64,000 nucleotides of DNA from Ceratothoa steindachneri (taxonomy: Eukaryota; Arthropoda; Malacostraca; Isopoda; Cymothoidae): contig OZ018321.1 of NCBI GenBank assembly GCA_963969495.1, positions 120,927,129 to 120,991,128 on the forward strand. The letters run 5' to 3'. The position numbers and the translations under genes are program-made. The number at the start of each line of letters is the position of its first letter. Position 1 is the stretch's first letter. Shown piece by piece: positions 1 to 12,000 of the stretch. The notes under the pieces were generated by a model. That model was not told the origin of the DNA and ran no database searches. It saw only the letters and a list, made by a program, of their open reading frames with translations.

Positions 1-743
<743 letters not shown>

Positions 744-748
744 TGGTG

Positions 749-1353
749 CGGTAAGTAGATAACACAAAATGATACCTACCCTTTCTTATAGCCCCCTGAG
801 GAACGCCCTAGTTGCCACCAGGAAAGATCAAGTTTCAGTTAGCCATTTCTAGGGAGCAGAAAAAAGCTCGTTCGATATAAAAACCTTATATTTATGATCT
901 CTTGCTTTTTTTGAGAAGAAAACGGGGAATTAAACATAATTTCTTGGGTATGTATGCTAAACACTAATGGACAAATATGGAAAATTATAAAAGATGCACC
1001 ATCTTTTATAATTTACCATATTTGTCCATTAGTGTTTAGCATACATACCCAAGAAATTATGTTTAATTCCCCGTTTTCTAGTAAGTAGATAGCACAAAAT
1101 GACACCGCACTATCTGTTATAATTTTCTCTATTTGTAAAAAACTGCTTAGCATACATACCCGAGAAATTATGTCTAATTCCCCATTTTCTCCTCAAAAAA
1201 GCAAGAGATCATAAATATATGGTTATTTCGAACGAGCTTTTTCTGCTCCCTAGAAATGGCTAACTGGAACTTGATCTTTCCTGGTGGCAAATAGGGTGTT
1301 CTCCAGGGGGCTATAAGAAAGGGCAGCTATCATTTTGTGCTATCTACTTACCG
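749..1353. mobile_element. Foldback (MITE-like) element with long inverted arms
   Basis: The left end (CGGTAAGTAGATAACACAAA) and the right end, read on the other strand (CGGTAAGTAGATAGCACAAA), are near-identical. The match runs inward for more than 200 bp with scattered mismatches. There is no open frame of a transposase, so this is a non-autonomous foldback or MITE. A third copy of the terminal motif lies inside, at about 1081-1105, so the unit is more complex than a simple palindrome and may be two nested or recombined copies. The superfamily is not determined; no clear target-site duplication is visible next to the GA and TA tracts. Confidence 0.8.
917..1079. repeat. 80-bp near-perfect palindrome with 3-nt spacer
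   Basis: 917-996 is the reverse complement of 1000-1079 with a single mismatch, separated by only 3 nt. It forms the core of the foldback element. The arms are much more alike than the outer arms, so this palindrome is younger than the element or is an assembly fold-over. Confidence 0.9.
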
Positions 1354-2760
1354 AATATATATGTATATGAATGTGTTCCATTTGTATAGGTAAGAATTAT
1401 AAAAACTTAAGAAAATATCATTAAGGAAATAAAGCAAGTGAACAACAGGAATAACTTATATACAATAAAGGGTAACTAATTCCATGACAGACCCGCCTTC
1501 AGCATTGTATTACGACCTTTGAAAATTATATTGTTATATCTGTATATTTAAAATGGTCGTCCTCAGGTGAATATGAAATATACATAAGTGATATTGCGTA
1601 TAAGTATATACACATAAGTATATACAAATTTAAATTCAGAAAAATTCAGGACGGAGTCGTGAGAGTTTCCCCCCCACTGCTTGAATCAACTCGTCTTTAA
1701 GGACAATTTCTCACGTAGTCATGTCTTGCGCCCCCCTTTTCCCTCTTGCTAAATATGAACCCCTCTTAGATTGCAAACTTCATAATTTGGTGCAACCAAG
1801 CAGTTTTTTAGGCCGCTGCAGTACGCTAAAAAATTCCCTCAAATGAATGTCCCCCTCTGTTCTTAAAAATCCGATCAACGTATCTTGCCCCACCTTACTT
1901 TAGCCTGAAGGAGCGATTGGCTTAGAAATAAATAAGAATGCTTATGTACCTACCACCCTAGTAAGTTTTAATTGGGGTTTTCCATTTTAAAGCCCTTCCT
2001 TAGTAAGATTGAAAAGATACAACTAGTTTATAAAAAAAGGTAAATCGAATTTAGCTAGATCTAATTCCCGAAATTGTCATATATATCTAGGACTTTGTTA
2101 TAGAGGATATCATAGACAATAATTCTACAAAGGCTCACCACCTACTAGTTTGATATCAGAATTTTAGAAAGCTGTAAAATTTGTCAAAGAATTTCAGCTA
2201 GTGTATCAATTAAACTTGACAAAATACACTTATGTTTAGTCCCTATCCATTGGTGGGAACCTTCTAGGTCAATATTGAGTTCCTACGGCTTGAATGCCTG
2301 TCGTGACCCTAACTAAGTCACGCTTCAAGAAGGCACCTTCAGGTGAGGGTCCCGTTCATATCTCCAAGACAGGTTGCGCCAACCAGTGCTGAACCACTAT
2401 CACTTTATGTAAATATAATCAACATATAAAGAACCCATCCAAAAAGACGACCAAGGCTCGCCCTTGTAAATATATCAGTGGTAACAAAAGTAATGTCCGA
2501 TTTTCTAGACAAAAGTTTAGATAATGTTTATCGTTTCGGAATGCGACAGTGAGTAGTTTATTCCCTTATCTTTCTAATTATAAAAATATTGTTCATAACA
2601 TTCTTCTGAGGGGAGACCAGATGGAAGAGAGACTAGAATTCACGGATACGCGCAATTCGCGATGCTGATACATTTATGTGTGTAAGGGTGTAGGCTCAGG
2701 GTAGTCTCTTGCTGAAAATTAACTAGGTGCCTGCACAACATTATATCTCGTGTGAATATG
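1354..2760. other. Unassigned non-coding stretch
   Basis: AT-rich sequence with a few C-rich runs (about 1666-1760). No coding frame, inverted repeat or known repeat family is recognisable. Confidence 0.5.
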
Positions 2761-2769
2761 TGTATAAGG

Positions 2770-3531
2770 GGTCTCTACCAAGTTTATCCAGTTGTCTGGT
2801 TAATCGTGTGTAAGTGTAGGCGTATTTGGGGCGAGCTTGTTATTTTGGTGCAAAGTTGTCATTCTGATGTACATGGGGGGAGCAAGAGGCGTACTTCAGA
2901 GCAGAGTCCTGGATGCGCTGTGCTTCCCTCTGTCTTCTGTGACTCGCAGCTAGGAGTGGGATGGTATGTTTGTTAATAGTAGTCTGACAAGGGTCTTGTA
3001 TATATGTAATAGTGTTTTTCTAGCAGGGTAGAACCTGGGCAGCTTCGTATTCGCGTTCTTTGCCCTTGCCCGTATGATGTTCCCATGTGTGTGAAATCTT
3101 AGGGAGGTGTCAAAAGTTGCCCCTAGGATTTTTGTCCAGGGTGTTTATGTAAGTATTGTCTGGTTCGGATAGTTGTGATCTGGTGTGCCCGAGTATATTT
3201 ATAAGTTGTGCATGTAGTGCTCGCTACCGCAAAAAAGTATCACCTGTGTCATCTGAGGATTCGTGGCAATGAGCCATATGTCCTCATATTCTGTCTTCTC
3301 GTCTAATATTCTTTGTGTATGGCGTGCGATCATGTCTGGTCCAGGTCTGCTGACCAGAATGGTCTCGTCGTCGGCATAAGACAATGCGTATGTGGGGCTG
3401 CAGTCTTCGGGTGTGCGTGGGGTGTCATTTGTGTTTATGATGTATAGTGTTGGCGTTATAAGGCTACCCTGGGGCACGCCTCCGCGTGGTGTAAGTGGGC
3501 GTGATGTTGTGTGTTGTATTTGATAAGGCAT
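2770..3531 (-). pseudogene. LINE reverse transcriptase fragment (R1/Jockey-like)
   Basis: The minus strand from 3531 to 3199 keeps an open frame with RT motif B (GGVPQGSLITPTLY, residues about 17-30) and the catalytic YADD (residues about 52-55). Further down the same strand (about 3170-2770), in shifted frames, it continues as the region after the palm (KILGATFDTS, then FHTHGNIIRARAK and a degraded thumb with RPLLTY-like spacing). RT of this kind copies its own RNA at a nicked target site. There are no endonuclease or ORF1 pieces beside it, and frameshifts and stops show it is dead. The clade call rests only on the G-LPQG-like spacing and the YADD context. Confidence 0.75.
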
Positions 3532-3599
3532 CTTCGGTCTGTGATGTAGTAAAAGAGAAGTCTTCTAGTGCAGAGAGGGAGATTCGTGTTGTTGGCGAG

Positions 3600-4130
3600 G
3601 CCAAATGGAAAATATGAACCAATCAGGAGAAATTCAAGGTAGTTCTCATTGGGAGGAAACTACTATCTGATGTCAGGGTGGGGGATAGACGCTATCCCTA
3701 CATCACAGAGTGCAATGCACTCTGGAATAAAGATTACTTCATCCAGGTACAGGAAGCACGTCGATAATCGAATTTCTAATGCCTCAGCCCTAGACAGAAC
3801 TCTATATTTGTTTAGAAATCTCCGTGAGAGCAACAAGAAGAGGATCTACATTGCATTTGTAAGATTTACGCTGAGGCAGCTGTATCCCGCTTCCGCTTTC
3901 TCTTGTGTCTTAAAGACATAAAAGCGGAGACTACAGGTTGTGCTAAATGAATGCGTGTGCCTAATTACGGGTACACGCAAGCGATAAAGAAGACGTCAAG
4001 AAGAGCTACACAGGGAGGCGGGGTTGTTTTATTTACATAGTCATAGAAGAACGAAAAAGGAAGAGGCAGGAACTGGTTAATCAAGAATGGAATGATAAAA
4101 TCATTCAAATGATTAACCAGAACAGAAGAA
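3600..4130 (+). pseudogene. LINE 3' coding fragment, I/Jockey-like
   Basis: The plus strand codes for a decayed C-terminal part of a LINE ORF2: VGDRRYP-like strand, then TSSRYRKHVDNRI, LFRNL and YIAFVRFTLRQLYPAS, spread over two frames. The same series of motifs (VGDTRYPT, ITSNGYKKH, TLVRPTLIYPSE) occurs in the longer LINE at 48.3-52.2 kb, at about 51710-51930, so the two are relatives. This fragment has no palm motif. It may be an independent 5'-truncated insertion lying head to head with the RT fragment at 2770-3531. Confidence 0.6.
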
Positions 4131-4695
4131 CATGATGTTGAGCCAGATTTTCTAGCTTTGCTAGCCTAGTGGTTGTCGGAGACGCCGTGCTGTTCTACGC
4201 ACGAACAGAATGTCAAATACCAAAGAGGAAGAAAACCAACCTAATATGACAATTAATATGGAACTATGAAAACTTCATCGGATATGACAAAACTATACGA
4301 ATTAAAAATCAATATAACCGAATGAGATAAGAAGAAGGAGAAAAAAGACAAGGAGAAGAAGAAGAAACAAAAACTAAAATAGGCACGCTACAAAATAAAT
4401 ATTAACAAATATACTAAGCACAAAGTTAAAAAATTACTGATTACAATAACAACAACAAATTCACATTACACATCCAGAGAATATTAAGATTTTTTAAGAA
4501 AAATGGCTTAAACGACCTAAAGAATAGACTATATCAAAAAAATAAAAACAAAACTCACAAAACACAAATATAATGAAAGCAAATCTCTAACACTACCTTC
4601 TCTTTTCACCAGTTTTATTTTTCTATCTATCAACACATGCTTTTTTCCCTACAGACATATGCACGCACTTACACTAATTCGTTATTCGTAAGTCA
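4131..4695. other. Purine-rich non-coding stretch
   Basis: Rich in AAGAAG/GGAGAA (about 4325-4375) and AT. Possibly the 3' tail of the preceding LINE fragment. No gene seen. Confidence 0.4.
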
Positions 4696-4966
4696 GAATA
4701 TTATCATCGGTAAAGGAGGAAAAGGACAGAAAAATCTTCTCTGAAGATGATCGCGCAGGACGAAAGAAGGGTAATTAAGGTTTGTTTTTTACCAATCACA
4801 GTTACTTGAAAACAGAGAGATGAACTTAGGAGCAATAATTTAGCATCTACAAGATGGAAAAAGAAAATAATAAGGAAAGTAGAAAGCTGCCAAAGTAAAT
4901 TAATTAAGCCTAAACATACAACGGTCTTCAACAAAATAGGCATACAAGAAAAACTACTGCCTATTT
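4696..4966 (+). repeat. Dispersed repeat family, copy 1 (Penelope-like 3' UTR?)
   Basis: Shares a long stretch with 53457-53788 (+) and 47039-47340 (-): CGGTAAAGGAGG, then GAAGATGATCG, GTTTGTTTTTTACCAA, AAGTTGCCAAAG-like and GGTCTTCAACAAAAT. The GAAGATGATCGxxxxxxxCGAAAG motif is the kind seen in Penelope-like 3' UTRs, and the other two copies end next to (TA)n tracts. No protein is encoded. Confidence 0.65.
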
Positions 4967-5211
4967 ATACTAATACCAGAAAATGGCTTCGCCACTTCCT
5001 CCTACGGGAGGAGGTGGCGCTTCGCTACTAAGATTAAAATTTAAAATTTAAAAATAATCAACCATGGTTAAGTTTTTATAAATTGTTTGAACTTCATCAA
5101 TTATAATAATTTTACAAAGGAATTCTGAACTAAATTTTCCCCCTTTCAAAATATCACTTAGCTAAAATATAGTTATAGAAGAAGATATATAAAAATATAT
5201 TTTATGAACTT
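4967..5211. other. Short non-coding spacer with small hairpin
   Basis: About 4982-5025 holds a short imperfect hairpin (GGCTTCGCCACTTCC...GGAGGTGGCGCTTCGC). Nothing else is recognisable. Confidence 0.4.
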
Positions 5212-5355
5212 CACCATTTTGTTTTTTGATATTATAAAAGAATTATTAGAAATAACTTTGATGAAAAAATATGTCATAACCAAACTAAGATGAAATTATT
5301 CTTCAAATACTCAAAAAATCCATTTCTTAAATTATAGAGTTAGTGATTATGATGA
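5212..5355. repeat. Left arm of ~150-bp inverted repeat
   Basis: Reverse-complementary to 6435-6582 (for example TTTTTTGATATTATAAAA, GAAATAACTTTGAT and ATAACCAAACTAAGATGAAA occur in both). Each arm is followed inward by a (TA)n tract, and a Tc1-like remnant lies between. Confidence 0.85.
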
Positions 5356-5363
5356 TGATGATA

Positions 5364-5369
<6 letters not shown>

Positions 5370-5452
<83 letters not shown>
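5370..5452. repeat. (TA)n microsatellite
   Basis: Uninterrupted TA run of about 80 bp, ending at the left end of a Tc1-like remnant. Confidence 0.95.
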
Positions 5453-5454
<2 letters not shown>

Positions 5455-6340
5455 CTGGGCCAAAAGTATAAAGCATCCCTCATTATAATCTATATATTTA
5501 ACTCTTTTTTTTATTTAGCATATCACTCATAAATTTGGATTTTGCTAACATTTTAAATTTCTCAGTATTTTCTTAAATAGTCTGCAATTAATTAAAGGGA
5601 AGCTTTGTAAAAGTAATAAGAAGAATAACGGGTACAATTTAAACACAAGTGCGGGAAAAATTACAAGCTAAATGTAGAAAGATAGTTTCAGAAATTTCTA
5701 AAAGTTTGGTGAAATCGATTGCCAAAAAGAATTATGGCTGTACTCAAAGTAAACGGACAGATTGACGTATCGATAAACTATCAACGGTGTTAGACAGAAT
5801 AATAGTAGAGTTTTTGTTGAGGTAAAGTTAGCTGATATGAATTTCTGAAAGCCATCAGAATATTGTAAAACGAGGTAGCTGCCTAATGATGATTAGCGCC
5901 GAATATCAAATTGCCGATATCATGACTGATGTTCAATGCTCTTTTAACAGTGTAAAAGATGTAAAGGAATACACGAGCAGCTGCAACGTGATAACGAAGA
6001 CGTACCAGCAGAAAGAAACACAGTAGGCCTTGTGACTGTGTCCAGAGCGCGGACAAGGTGTTGGAATAACCGAGCAATTAAATGCGGGCTTTGGCAAGAC
6101 AGATGGGTGTTGAATTGACCACGGTGAAGCTGGCCCTAAATGGTTGCTTTCGCTATCCCTCTTGAAGAGGTTCGAGGGACAAATTTTCACACCCGAAGCC
6201 AACGAGAACCGCTTAAAAACAGCGAAAGATCAAAGTATAAGGTTACGGTTTAAATAATAGATATTTTAGGTCCGCTAGAAGCAGTTGACTGAAACTTTAT
6301 CTTCCCTATAGGTATGGGGCGGTATCATTAATTGTTTTCC
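5453..6340 (+). pseudogene. Degenerate Tc1-like transposon
   Basis: The left end (GGGCCAAAAGTATAAAGCA) resembles that of the remnant at 20078 (TTGGCCTAAAGTATAGAGCA), also abutting (TA)n. Inside, the plus strand reads as a decayed helix-turn-helix region (ISKSLVKSIAKKNYGCTQSK) followed, in other frames, by ANENRLKTAKDQ, like the RKPLLTxxN segment of Tc1 transposases. No DDE core is visible. Insertion next to TA fits Tc1 target choice. The segment from 5930 to 6200 is hard to align with any part, so a second small insertion is possible. Confidence 0.5.
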
Positions 6341-6351
6341 AATAACCGCAC

Positions 6352-6355
6352 CATA

Positions 6356-6434
<79 letters not shown>
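6352..6434. repeat. (TA)n microsatellite
   Basis: Second TA run of about 80 bp, flanking the Tc1-like remnant on its right. Confidence 0.95.
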
Positions 6435-6436
<2 letters not shown>

Positions 6437-6582
6437 TCACTAACGCTATAATTTAAGAAGGGGATTTTTTTGAGTATTTGAATAAAAGTTTCATCTTAGT
6501 TTGGTTATGTGTTAGTTTTTTTTAATCAAAGTTATTTCTAATAATTTTTTTTATAATATCAAAAAACTAAATGGTCAAGTTC
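6435..6582. repeat. Right arm of ~150-bp inverted repeat
   Basis: Reverse complement of 5212-5355. Together with the inner (TA)n tracts it frames 5.2-6.6 kb as a single symmetrical unit. Confidence 0.85.
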
Positions 6583-6639
6583 AGAAATAAAGATAGGTAT
6601 CGAAATTTTGTGACTTTTTGAAAACCCTCCAAATCAATC

Positions 6640-6985
6640 AATCATTTCCTGTGGCACCCATGGGGAAGCATAGGACCTTAATAAACTCACACCACCACGC
6701 TCTATCTTGAGCTAATGCGTCAAGATCTTCCCAGCAATCATCTCCTGCTTCCCGCCTCATAGTCCTTATCCAAGTCCTTATCATAGTCCTTATCCTTATT
6801 CCTAGGCCTATCTCTACCTCTTCTACCAGGGGCCACCAATCCTGGTGTATCCCGAACTATACCCTGCTTTCTATAAAAATGACCTAACCATTTCTAACAG
6901 GAAAATCTAACAAACTCATCTACCGGTCAAACCCCCGTTATTTCTCTGATTCTGGTATTTGACACTCTATTCCACCTAAATTCAT
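6640..6985 (-). pseudogene. LINE ORF2 C-terminal scrap
   Basis: The minus strand reads GRRGRDRPRNK then, in another frame, WEDLDALAQDRAWWCEFIKV and LCFPMGATG. This is the typical tail of endonuclease-RT LINE polyproteins, where an RGRP motif is followed by LAxDRxxWRxxVxALC. The downstream end has a short (TTGA)n run (GATTGATTGATT on the minus strand), as expected for a LINE tail. A (CCTTAT)-type internal duplication at 6770-6805 has shifted the frame. No catalytic region is present. Confidence 0.6.
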
Positions 6986-7265
6986 TAAAATTTAGGCATG
7001 GCTGTTTTTTATTTTATTTTTTTCGTATATTCGAAAGTTATATCGAAGATAATTATGAAATAGATTTTCAATTTTAATCTTTTTCAGGTGGAAATAGCTA
7101 CTGGCCCCTAAAATCAAGTTAAGCAAAATGAAATTACTAGAGCATATTTAGATGGAAACAAAAGAATCGTGAGGATTCGGTTTATTTTTCAAACTTCTAA
7201 AAGAATGTCGATAATTTTTTTTTTCTTGCCTTTAGCATAGAAAATAAGGATCGATGTAAAAAAAT
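6986..7265. other. Unassigned AT-rich stretch
   Basis: No gene or repeat recognised. Confidence 0.4.
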
Positions 7266-7366
7266 AGAACAAGAGTAAATTAATACGAGATATCTACTAG
7301 AAACTAATTAAAAAATTTAGACCAAAAGCCGTTGCCAAAACCGGATGTTTAGGATTTAGGCAACCT
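7266..7366. repeat. Direct repeat (left copy, ~100 bp)
   Basis: Matches 8736-8836: AGAACAAGAGTAAATTA, TACGAGATATCTACT, GAAACTAATTAAAAAA and CGTTGCCAAAACCGGATGT occur in the same order in both. Confidence 0.9.
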
Positions 7367-8735
7367 TCTCAGAGAATACGCCTATAAATACATATATGTA
7401 TCGATTGGTTGAGAGTACAGAGATAAAAAACACGAGAGTATGTATATATACAGTTATATACACATATATCCTCTAATGTACGTACGCGTCCTTCGCTACG
7501 TACAAGTACGTTCACTTCGTAAATGTAATCCGTTGATTACCTGGTATAAGAGTGTGATTTTAATATAGGGGCCGATAGCGTTTAATGAGTTTACCAAGTT
7601 GCAGTTCAAGGATATATTTAAAGAGTGAAAACCAAAAATATGATTTTAATAAGTCACTAGTTAACATATATATACATACGGGAAATATAGGAAATGTAAA
7701 TAAGGATAATATTACCAAACTATAAAAAATTAGCAATCGGGTAACGTTAATTACTTGTTAATTAGCTTTTAAATTGGATACTATAAATCAATTATTTAGA
7801 AGGAATATTTAAATGTCGGAAAGCAGGTCAATTTACGGGAGATGCAAACAAAGGTCGTTTTACCTTAAAGAGAGTCACTCTAAGAAGGGAAATCCTTTAG
7901 CGAGTCAGCGCGGGGGGAATTGAGACGGAAAATGGTCATGATTCTCGGCCTAATATCCTGATGGTGACGAGGATGAAGGGGGGGAGGGCCTAGAAGACGA
8001 GTTCACGATCCTCCTGGAAGATGGACGATGGCACCTCTGCTCCACAGAAGTACAACCTCCAAAAATCGAGCCTCTGACGCGGCTCGGCGCGAAATCTCAC
8101 ACGAAAAACTGAAGATCTTTGAGAGGGGGGTTCCACATGAGCGAGAGGAATCTCGGCTAGTCCTTCGGGATGAAGCGATGATTCAAGGCTTGCTTTGAAC
8201 AGAGTAAGCCTTCACAAAAGAGATGGATCTGCCTGGTGAGATCCAACCTCGATGGTATACGCGAATACCAGGGACTTGGGGAAACAGACACACGATCTGA
8301 AACTAAGGCACCGAGATCTCAAACTCAATCTGCCGATCTTTGAACAATTAAGGGTATTTATATGACGGCCATTTTTATGGTGCTCGATTGCTGGAAGGCA
8401 CAGACGTCTGTGAGAAAGCTTTCGGCGCCTAGAGGGATTAGCTTTTGTCACCCGATACCGGCCTTAATCGTCTACAACGATGTGGGTTGGAACTTTCGGC
8501 TATCCTTTTCCAGACTACGGAGATTAGCATTTCATCGGCGAGGTGAAAGCTTTTAGCGCCCTGCTTAAGTACACCTGTGAGGCGCTCACCGATATTCAAA
8601 TTCTTTCTTCTTTTATTTTTCTCTTTGGATACAGGGCGTACTCTACGTGGAATTATACTTAGGAGACATTGGGAGGGAAGTAATTCAAGAAAAAAATGAA
8701 GGAAGTATTCTTCTTGGCATCCCTTTTTCTTTACA
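7367..8735. other. 1.37-kb segment between direct repeats, LTR- or leader-like
   Basis: Bounded by two ~100-bp direct repeats. It starts AT-rich and becomes GC-richer from about 7850 to 8650, a contrast like that of the solo LTRs at 38.8-40.2 and 59.4-60.9 kb. Several short frames exist on both strands (for example 8438-8743 minus) but none has a recognisable domain. It could be a solo LTR or leader of an unknown retroelement, or the product of a tandem duplication. Confidence 0.4.
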
Positions 8736-8836
8736 TAGAACAAGAGTAAATTATTACGAGATATCTACTGGAAACTAATTAAAAAACTTTAAACCAAAAG
8801 GCCGTTGCCAAAACCGGATGTATGGGATTTAGGCCA
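8736..8836. repeat. Direct repeat (right copy, ~100 bp)
   Basis: Partner of 7266-7366; ends just before the SINE head at 8852. Confidence 0.9.
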
Positions 8837-8851
8837 CAGACCAAAGTAAAT

Positions 8852-9380
8852 GCTAGCCGAGTGGATACGACGCTGGCCTCCCAACGTCGCGGTACCGGGT
8901 TCGATTCCGAATCCCGGCATGAGCGGACACAAACGTCAGCGCACGTAGAGATCTGGCTACCGATTGGTGGACGCGCTCTGCTCACTCCGTTTTCGGATGG
9001 GCAGATCTTATACCTCTCACCTCACCCATAGCTAATCACAATACTGCTTTCTTTCCTCTCCCGCTTTCACAGCACAATACACACACACATACACAGACTC
9101 GCAATTCCAAGGAATCCTGCCGATGTGTATCTATATCCACGTACCTCTGACGCCAGGCAGGTCCCTTTTCCACGATTTGACGAAGGCTTCTACATGAACA
9201 CTGTTTGGTGTCAAAACATAATACTTCCTGGCACCTCCCCCTTAAAGAAGACCGGCCCCTGGGTCCCTCGGGTCGACCAGCGATTGTCATACTGACCTTA
9301 TATAAAAATTTCATTATCCGGTCGGGGATCCTCCTAATATAATGGAAGGATTGGCGCTGACTAACTAAATAACTAACTAA
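8852..9380 (+). mobile_element. tRNA-derived SINE with (TAAC/TAAA)n tail
   Basis: The head has a Pol III A box (TAGCCGAGTGG, 8854-8864) and B box (GGTTCGATTCC, 8898-8908) at tRNA-like spacing, with a hairpin between (GACGCTGG...CCAACGTC) in the anticodon-arm position. A ~400-bp body follows. It ends in a short tail CTAACTAAATAACTAACTAA at 9361-9380, as expected for a SINE mobilised by a LINE with a short tandem tail. The head does not fold as a proper tRNA in its T arm, so I do not call a tRNA gene. Confidence 0.65.
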
Positions 9381-10128
9381 ACCACAGAACGAAGATCTGT
9401 CTGCGAAGTTTAAGCTCCTCCTCTAATGACTGGTTTAGTCTCTCCCCTTTTATGCTTTATTAAAAAATATTTGTAATTTTGTATTATGTAAACCTAGAAT
9501 TTTTTTTTTATTTAAACCTAAATTTTAAGCTTTAGGGGGGCCACAGATCCATGAAGGGGGCCACAGGACTCAACTTTTCAAAACCTAAATTATAGTTAGG
9601 GCAGTACCTAATTTTAATTTATGCAGTTGAATTACATTTTAAAAATATTAATACATATATTTTTCCTTTTTTTAAATATTTTATTAGCATAATAGGATTT
9701 ACATTAATCTGTAAACAAATATTTTGCATCTTACAAGCTTATTCTGCTGCGCACTCAATTTTGCGCTTGATCGTTATGCGCCTGGCACTGTTGTTGGCTT
9801 GAGGAAAATACTTCAGGTGAAACTTTAAATCCTTACAGTCTGTTTATCAAGTGGTTCGGCGTTATAGTATCTAAGTAGCTTTTATTTGTTTACCCTAATA
9901 CTGCAAAGTTGTAGTAATTTTACTAGTTTTTAAAATTATAATAGATTGCCACAAGCAAAATAATATAAGACTTTTGTAAGTAAATAACTGAGCATTTTTG
10001 TTTGTAAGTAAAGTGTGCCATTGCTAAGCCTACACCAAATCATTTTTTTTCATTTCGGTTTCACTTAGGGCTTATTTACGAGATTAGCATTTGATCTTAG
10101 ATTCTCATGGTTGTACTTATCGTTTTGT

Positions 10129-10188
10129 ATCTGCATTAATCTGAGTAATATATATGTATATATAATATATTACTAAAATTAATGCAGA
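10129..10188. repeat. Short AT-rich inverted repeat
   Basis: TCTGCATTAAT...AGTAATATAT is mirrored by ATATATTACT...ATTAATGCAGA around a TA-rich centre. It lies upstream of the MITE in the 5' part of the hAT. Confidence 0.6.
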
Positions 10189-10257
10189 TTTACCCCCCTG
10201 AGGGAGTACATTTCTGCTGTTTTGCATTTAGGTACAGGTACAGAGTACCCGGATGTA

Positions 10258-10466
10258 CAATCAAGAACGAAAATTTCGGACATGTCCAATTAATAGAAAT
10301 TCTCATCAAAATAGTTGCATTGTTTTGAGGTTCTTTTTTTGGTTTCAAATATTTACCATCAAGGGCAAGTATTCATCACAAAAAAAGGAAAACAAAATTT
10401 TCAATGCCGCTATTTTTATGAGCATTTCTATTTATTGGACATGTCTGAAATTTTCGTGGCCGACTG
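10258..10466. mobile_element. 209-bp MITE with TA duplication
   Basis: About 66-bp terminal inverted repeats (10258-10323 and 10401-10466) share ACGAAAATTTC(A/G)GACATG and CCAAT(T/A)AATAGAAAT, with a 77-nt centre. TA flanks both ends (10256-10257 and 10467-10468), as for Tc1/mariner-type elements. Too short to encode anything; an open frame running across it (10253-10567) is incidental. Confidence 0.8.
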
Positions 10467-10659
10467 TAATAGAAGTTAGTGTTGGGCACAGACTTGGTGC
10501 TCTGCACAGGGAATGGAGGTTGTTTCTGGGTCTTTTCTCAGATATACTCTTCCTTTTTCGCCGCTGAGATAAGCGCCTTTCATTCTGTTGCGGTGAGCTT
10601 CGGCTCGAAAATGTAATATATATATATATACATCATTAATATATTAAATTTCTCCTGCA

Positions 10660-11998
10660 CAGATTACCCAAAGCTACAGCGACGAAGAAAAAATCTCGAC
10701 AATACTCTACTCCAGTGAGTATTTAGCTTATGGTTTTATACATTCATCAGACAATATAACACAGCCATTGTGTCTTTTATATATGGCTACACTTTCTAAT
10801 GATAGTATGCGACCAAGTAAACTTGAAATACATTTGGAGACTAAGCACAAGGACAAAAAAGACAAAACATTAGATTACTTTAAAAAGCTGCGGGATGATT
10901 TCCAAGCAAGGAGCACTATTAAAGATATATTTAGCAAAACAGCGGCAAAACTAAACAAAGGTTTAATTGCATCTTATGAGATTTCCGAACTAGTGTAATC
11001 TGGAAAACCTCATACCATTGGCGAAGAATTGATTTTGCCTTCAGTATCTGTGGTTATTTCAACTGCCATGCAAAAAAATCCCCCCAAATCAATGAAGTCA
11101 TTCCACTGAGCAACAATACAGTATCAAGACGTATTGACAAAATGGCAAAGGATGTAGAGGAAAAACTCGTTAAACATTTACAAGTAAAGACCTTTGCATT
11201 ACAAATTGATTAAACGTTATTACGTGATAACGAAGCCCTTCTCGTGGCGTATGTTAGGTTTTTGGATAAAGATCAACTCAAAGAAGAAATGTTTTTTCCC
11301 GCATTCTTGTGATAGATATTAATGGTGAAACAATTTTCAAAGAAGTAGTGACCTATTTCAAAGAAAATGATATTCCACTTGGGAATATTATGGCTTGTGC
11401 AATTGATGGCGCCGCTGCTATGTTAGGTGGATATAGGGGATTTATTGTACATTTAAAAGAGGCTGTACCTAAAGTTTTTTGCATACACTGTGTTGTCCAC
11501 CGTCAACATCTGATTGCAAAAAAACCTAGGAGGACGTCTGAAAGATTCACTTGATAGTGTAATCAAGACAGTCATCCTTATCAAGTAAAATCCACTTCAA
11601 GAGCGTCTTTTCCGACAACTCTGTGCTACCAATGAAGAAGGGTTTAAGCGCCTGCTTTTGCATACAGAGGTGCGATGGCTTCCTAAGGGCAATTGTCTGA
11701 ATCGCTTTATTGCTCTTTGGGATATTGTTGTGTTATTTCTGGATGGTAAGCAGCTCTAAAGAAGAATCGTTGCTGCCAAATGTCACATATTCTACCTTAC
11801 AGATATATTTGAAAAGCTAAATGTCTTGAACAAACAACTACAAGGTAAAAAGGCAAATATTTTAACTTGTAAAGAGTCTATATATGCATTTATGGAGAAA
11901 ATTAAGCTGTTCAAGACAAATATGGGCGAAAAGAGTTGATACAGTTTCCAACCCTCCGCACTATTGAGAGTGAGCTGAAGGAAGATGATTTTTTTGTA
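10660..11998 (+). pseudogene. hAT transposase (ZBED5-like), N-terminal and central part
   Basis: This is the older host sequence. A splice-acceptor-like CTCCTGCACAG stands at about 10653-10663. The frame at 10768-10998 codes a BED zinc finger, SNDSMRPSKLEIHLETKH; it keeps the two His, but the second Cys of the usual CxxC is Tyr (CLLY), so zinc binding is probably lost. KTLDYFKKL and ISELV follow. The RNase H-like part is seen at 11309-11554 (NIMACAIDGAAAMLGGYRG, then FCIHCVVHRQHL), where ZBED5-like proteins have CTDGAxxMxG and HCxxHRxxL. Later, about 11630-11750, it reads EVRWLPKGNCLNRFIALWD. Several stops and frameshifts separate these. Function would be cut-and-paste transposition, or a domesticated nuclear protein. 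Confidence 0.8.
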
Positions 11999-12000
11999 TA

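Noticed and set aside
8852..8920. tRNA gene
   Set aside because: A and B boxes are present, but the T arm and acceptor do not fold and a 400-bp body with tail follows; better a SINE.
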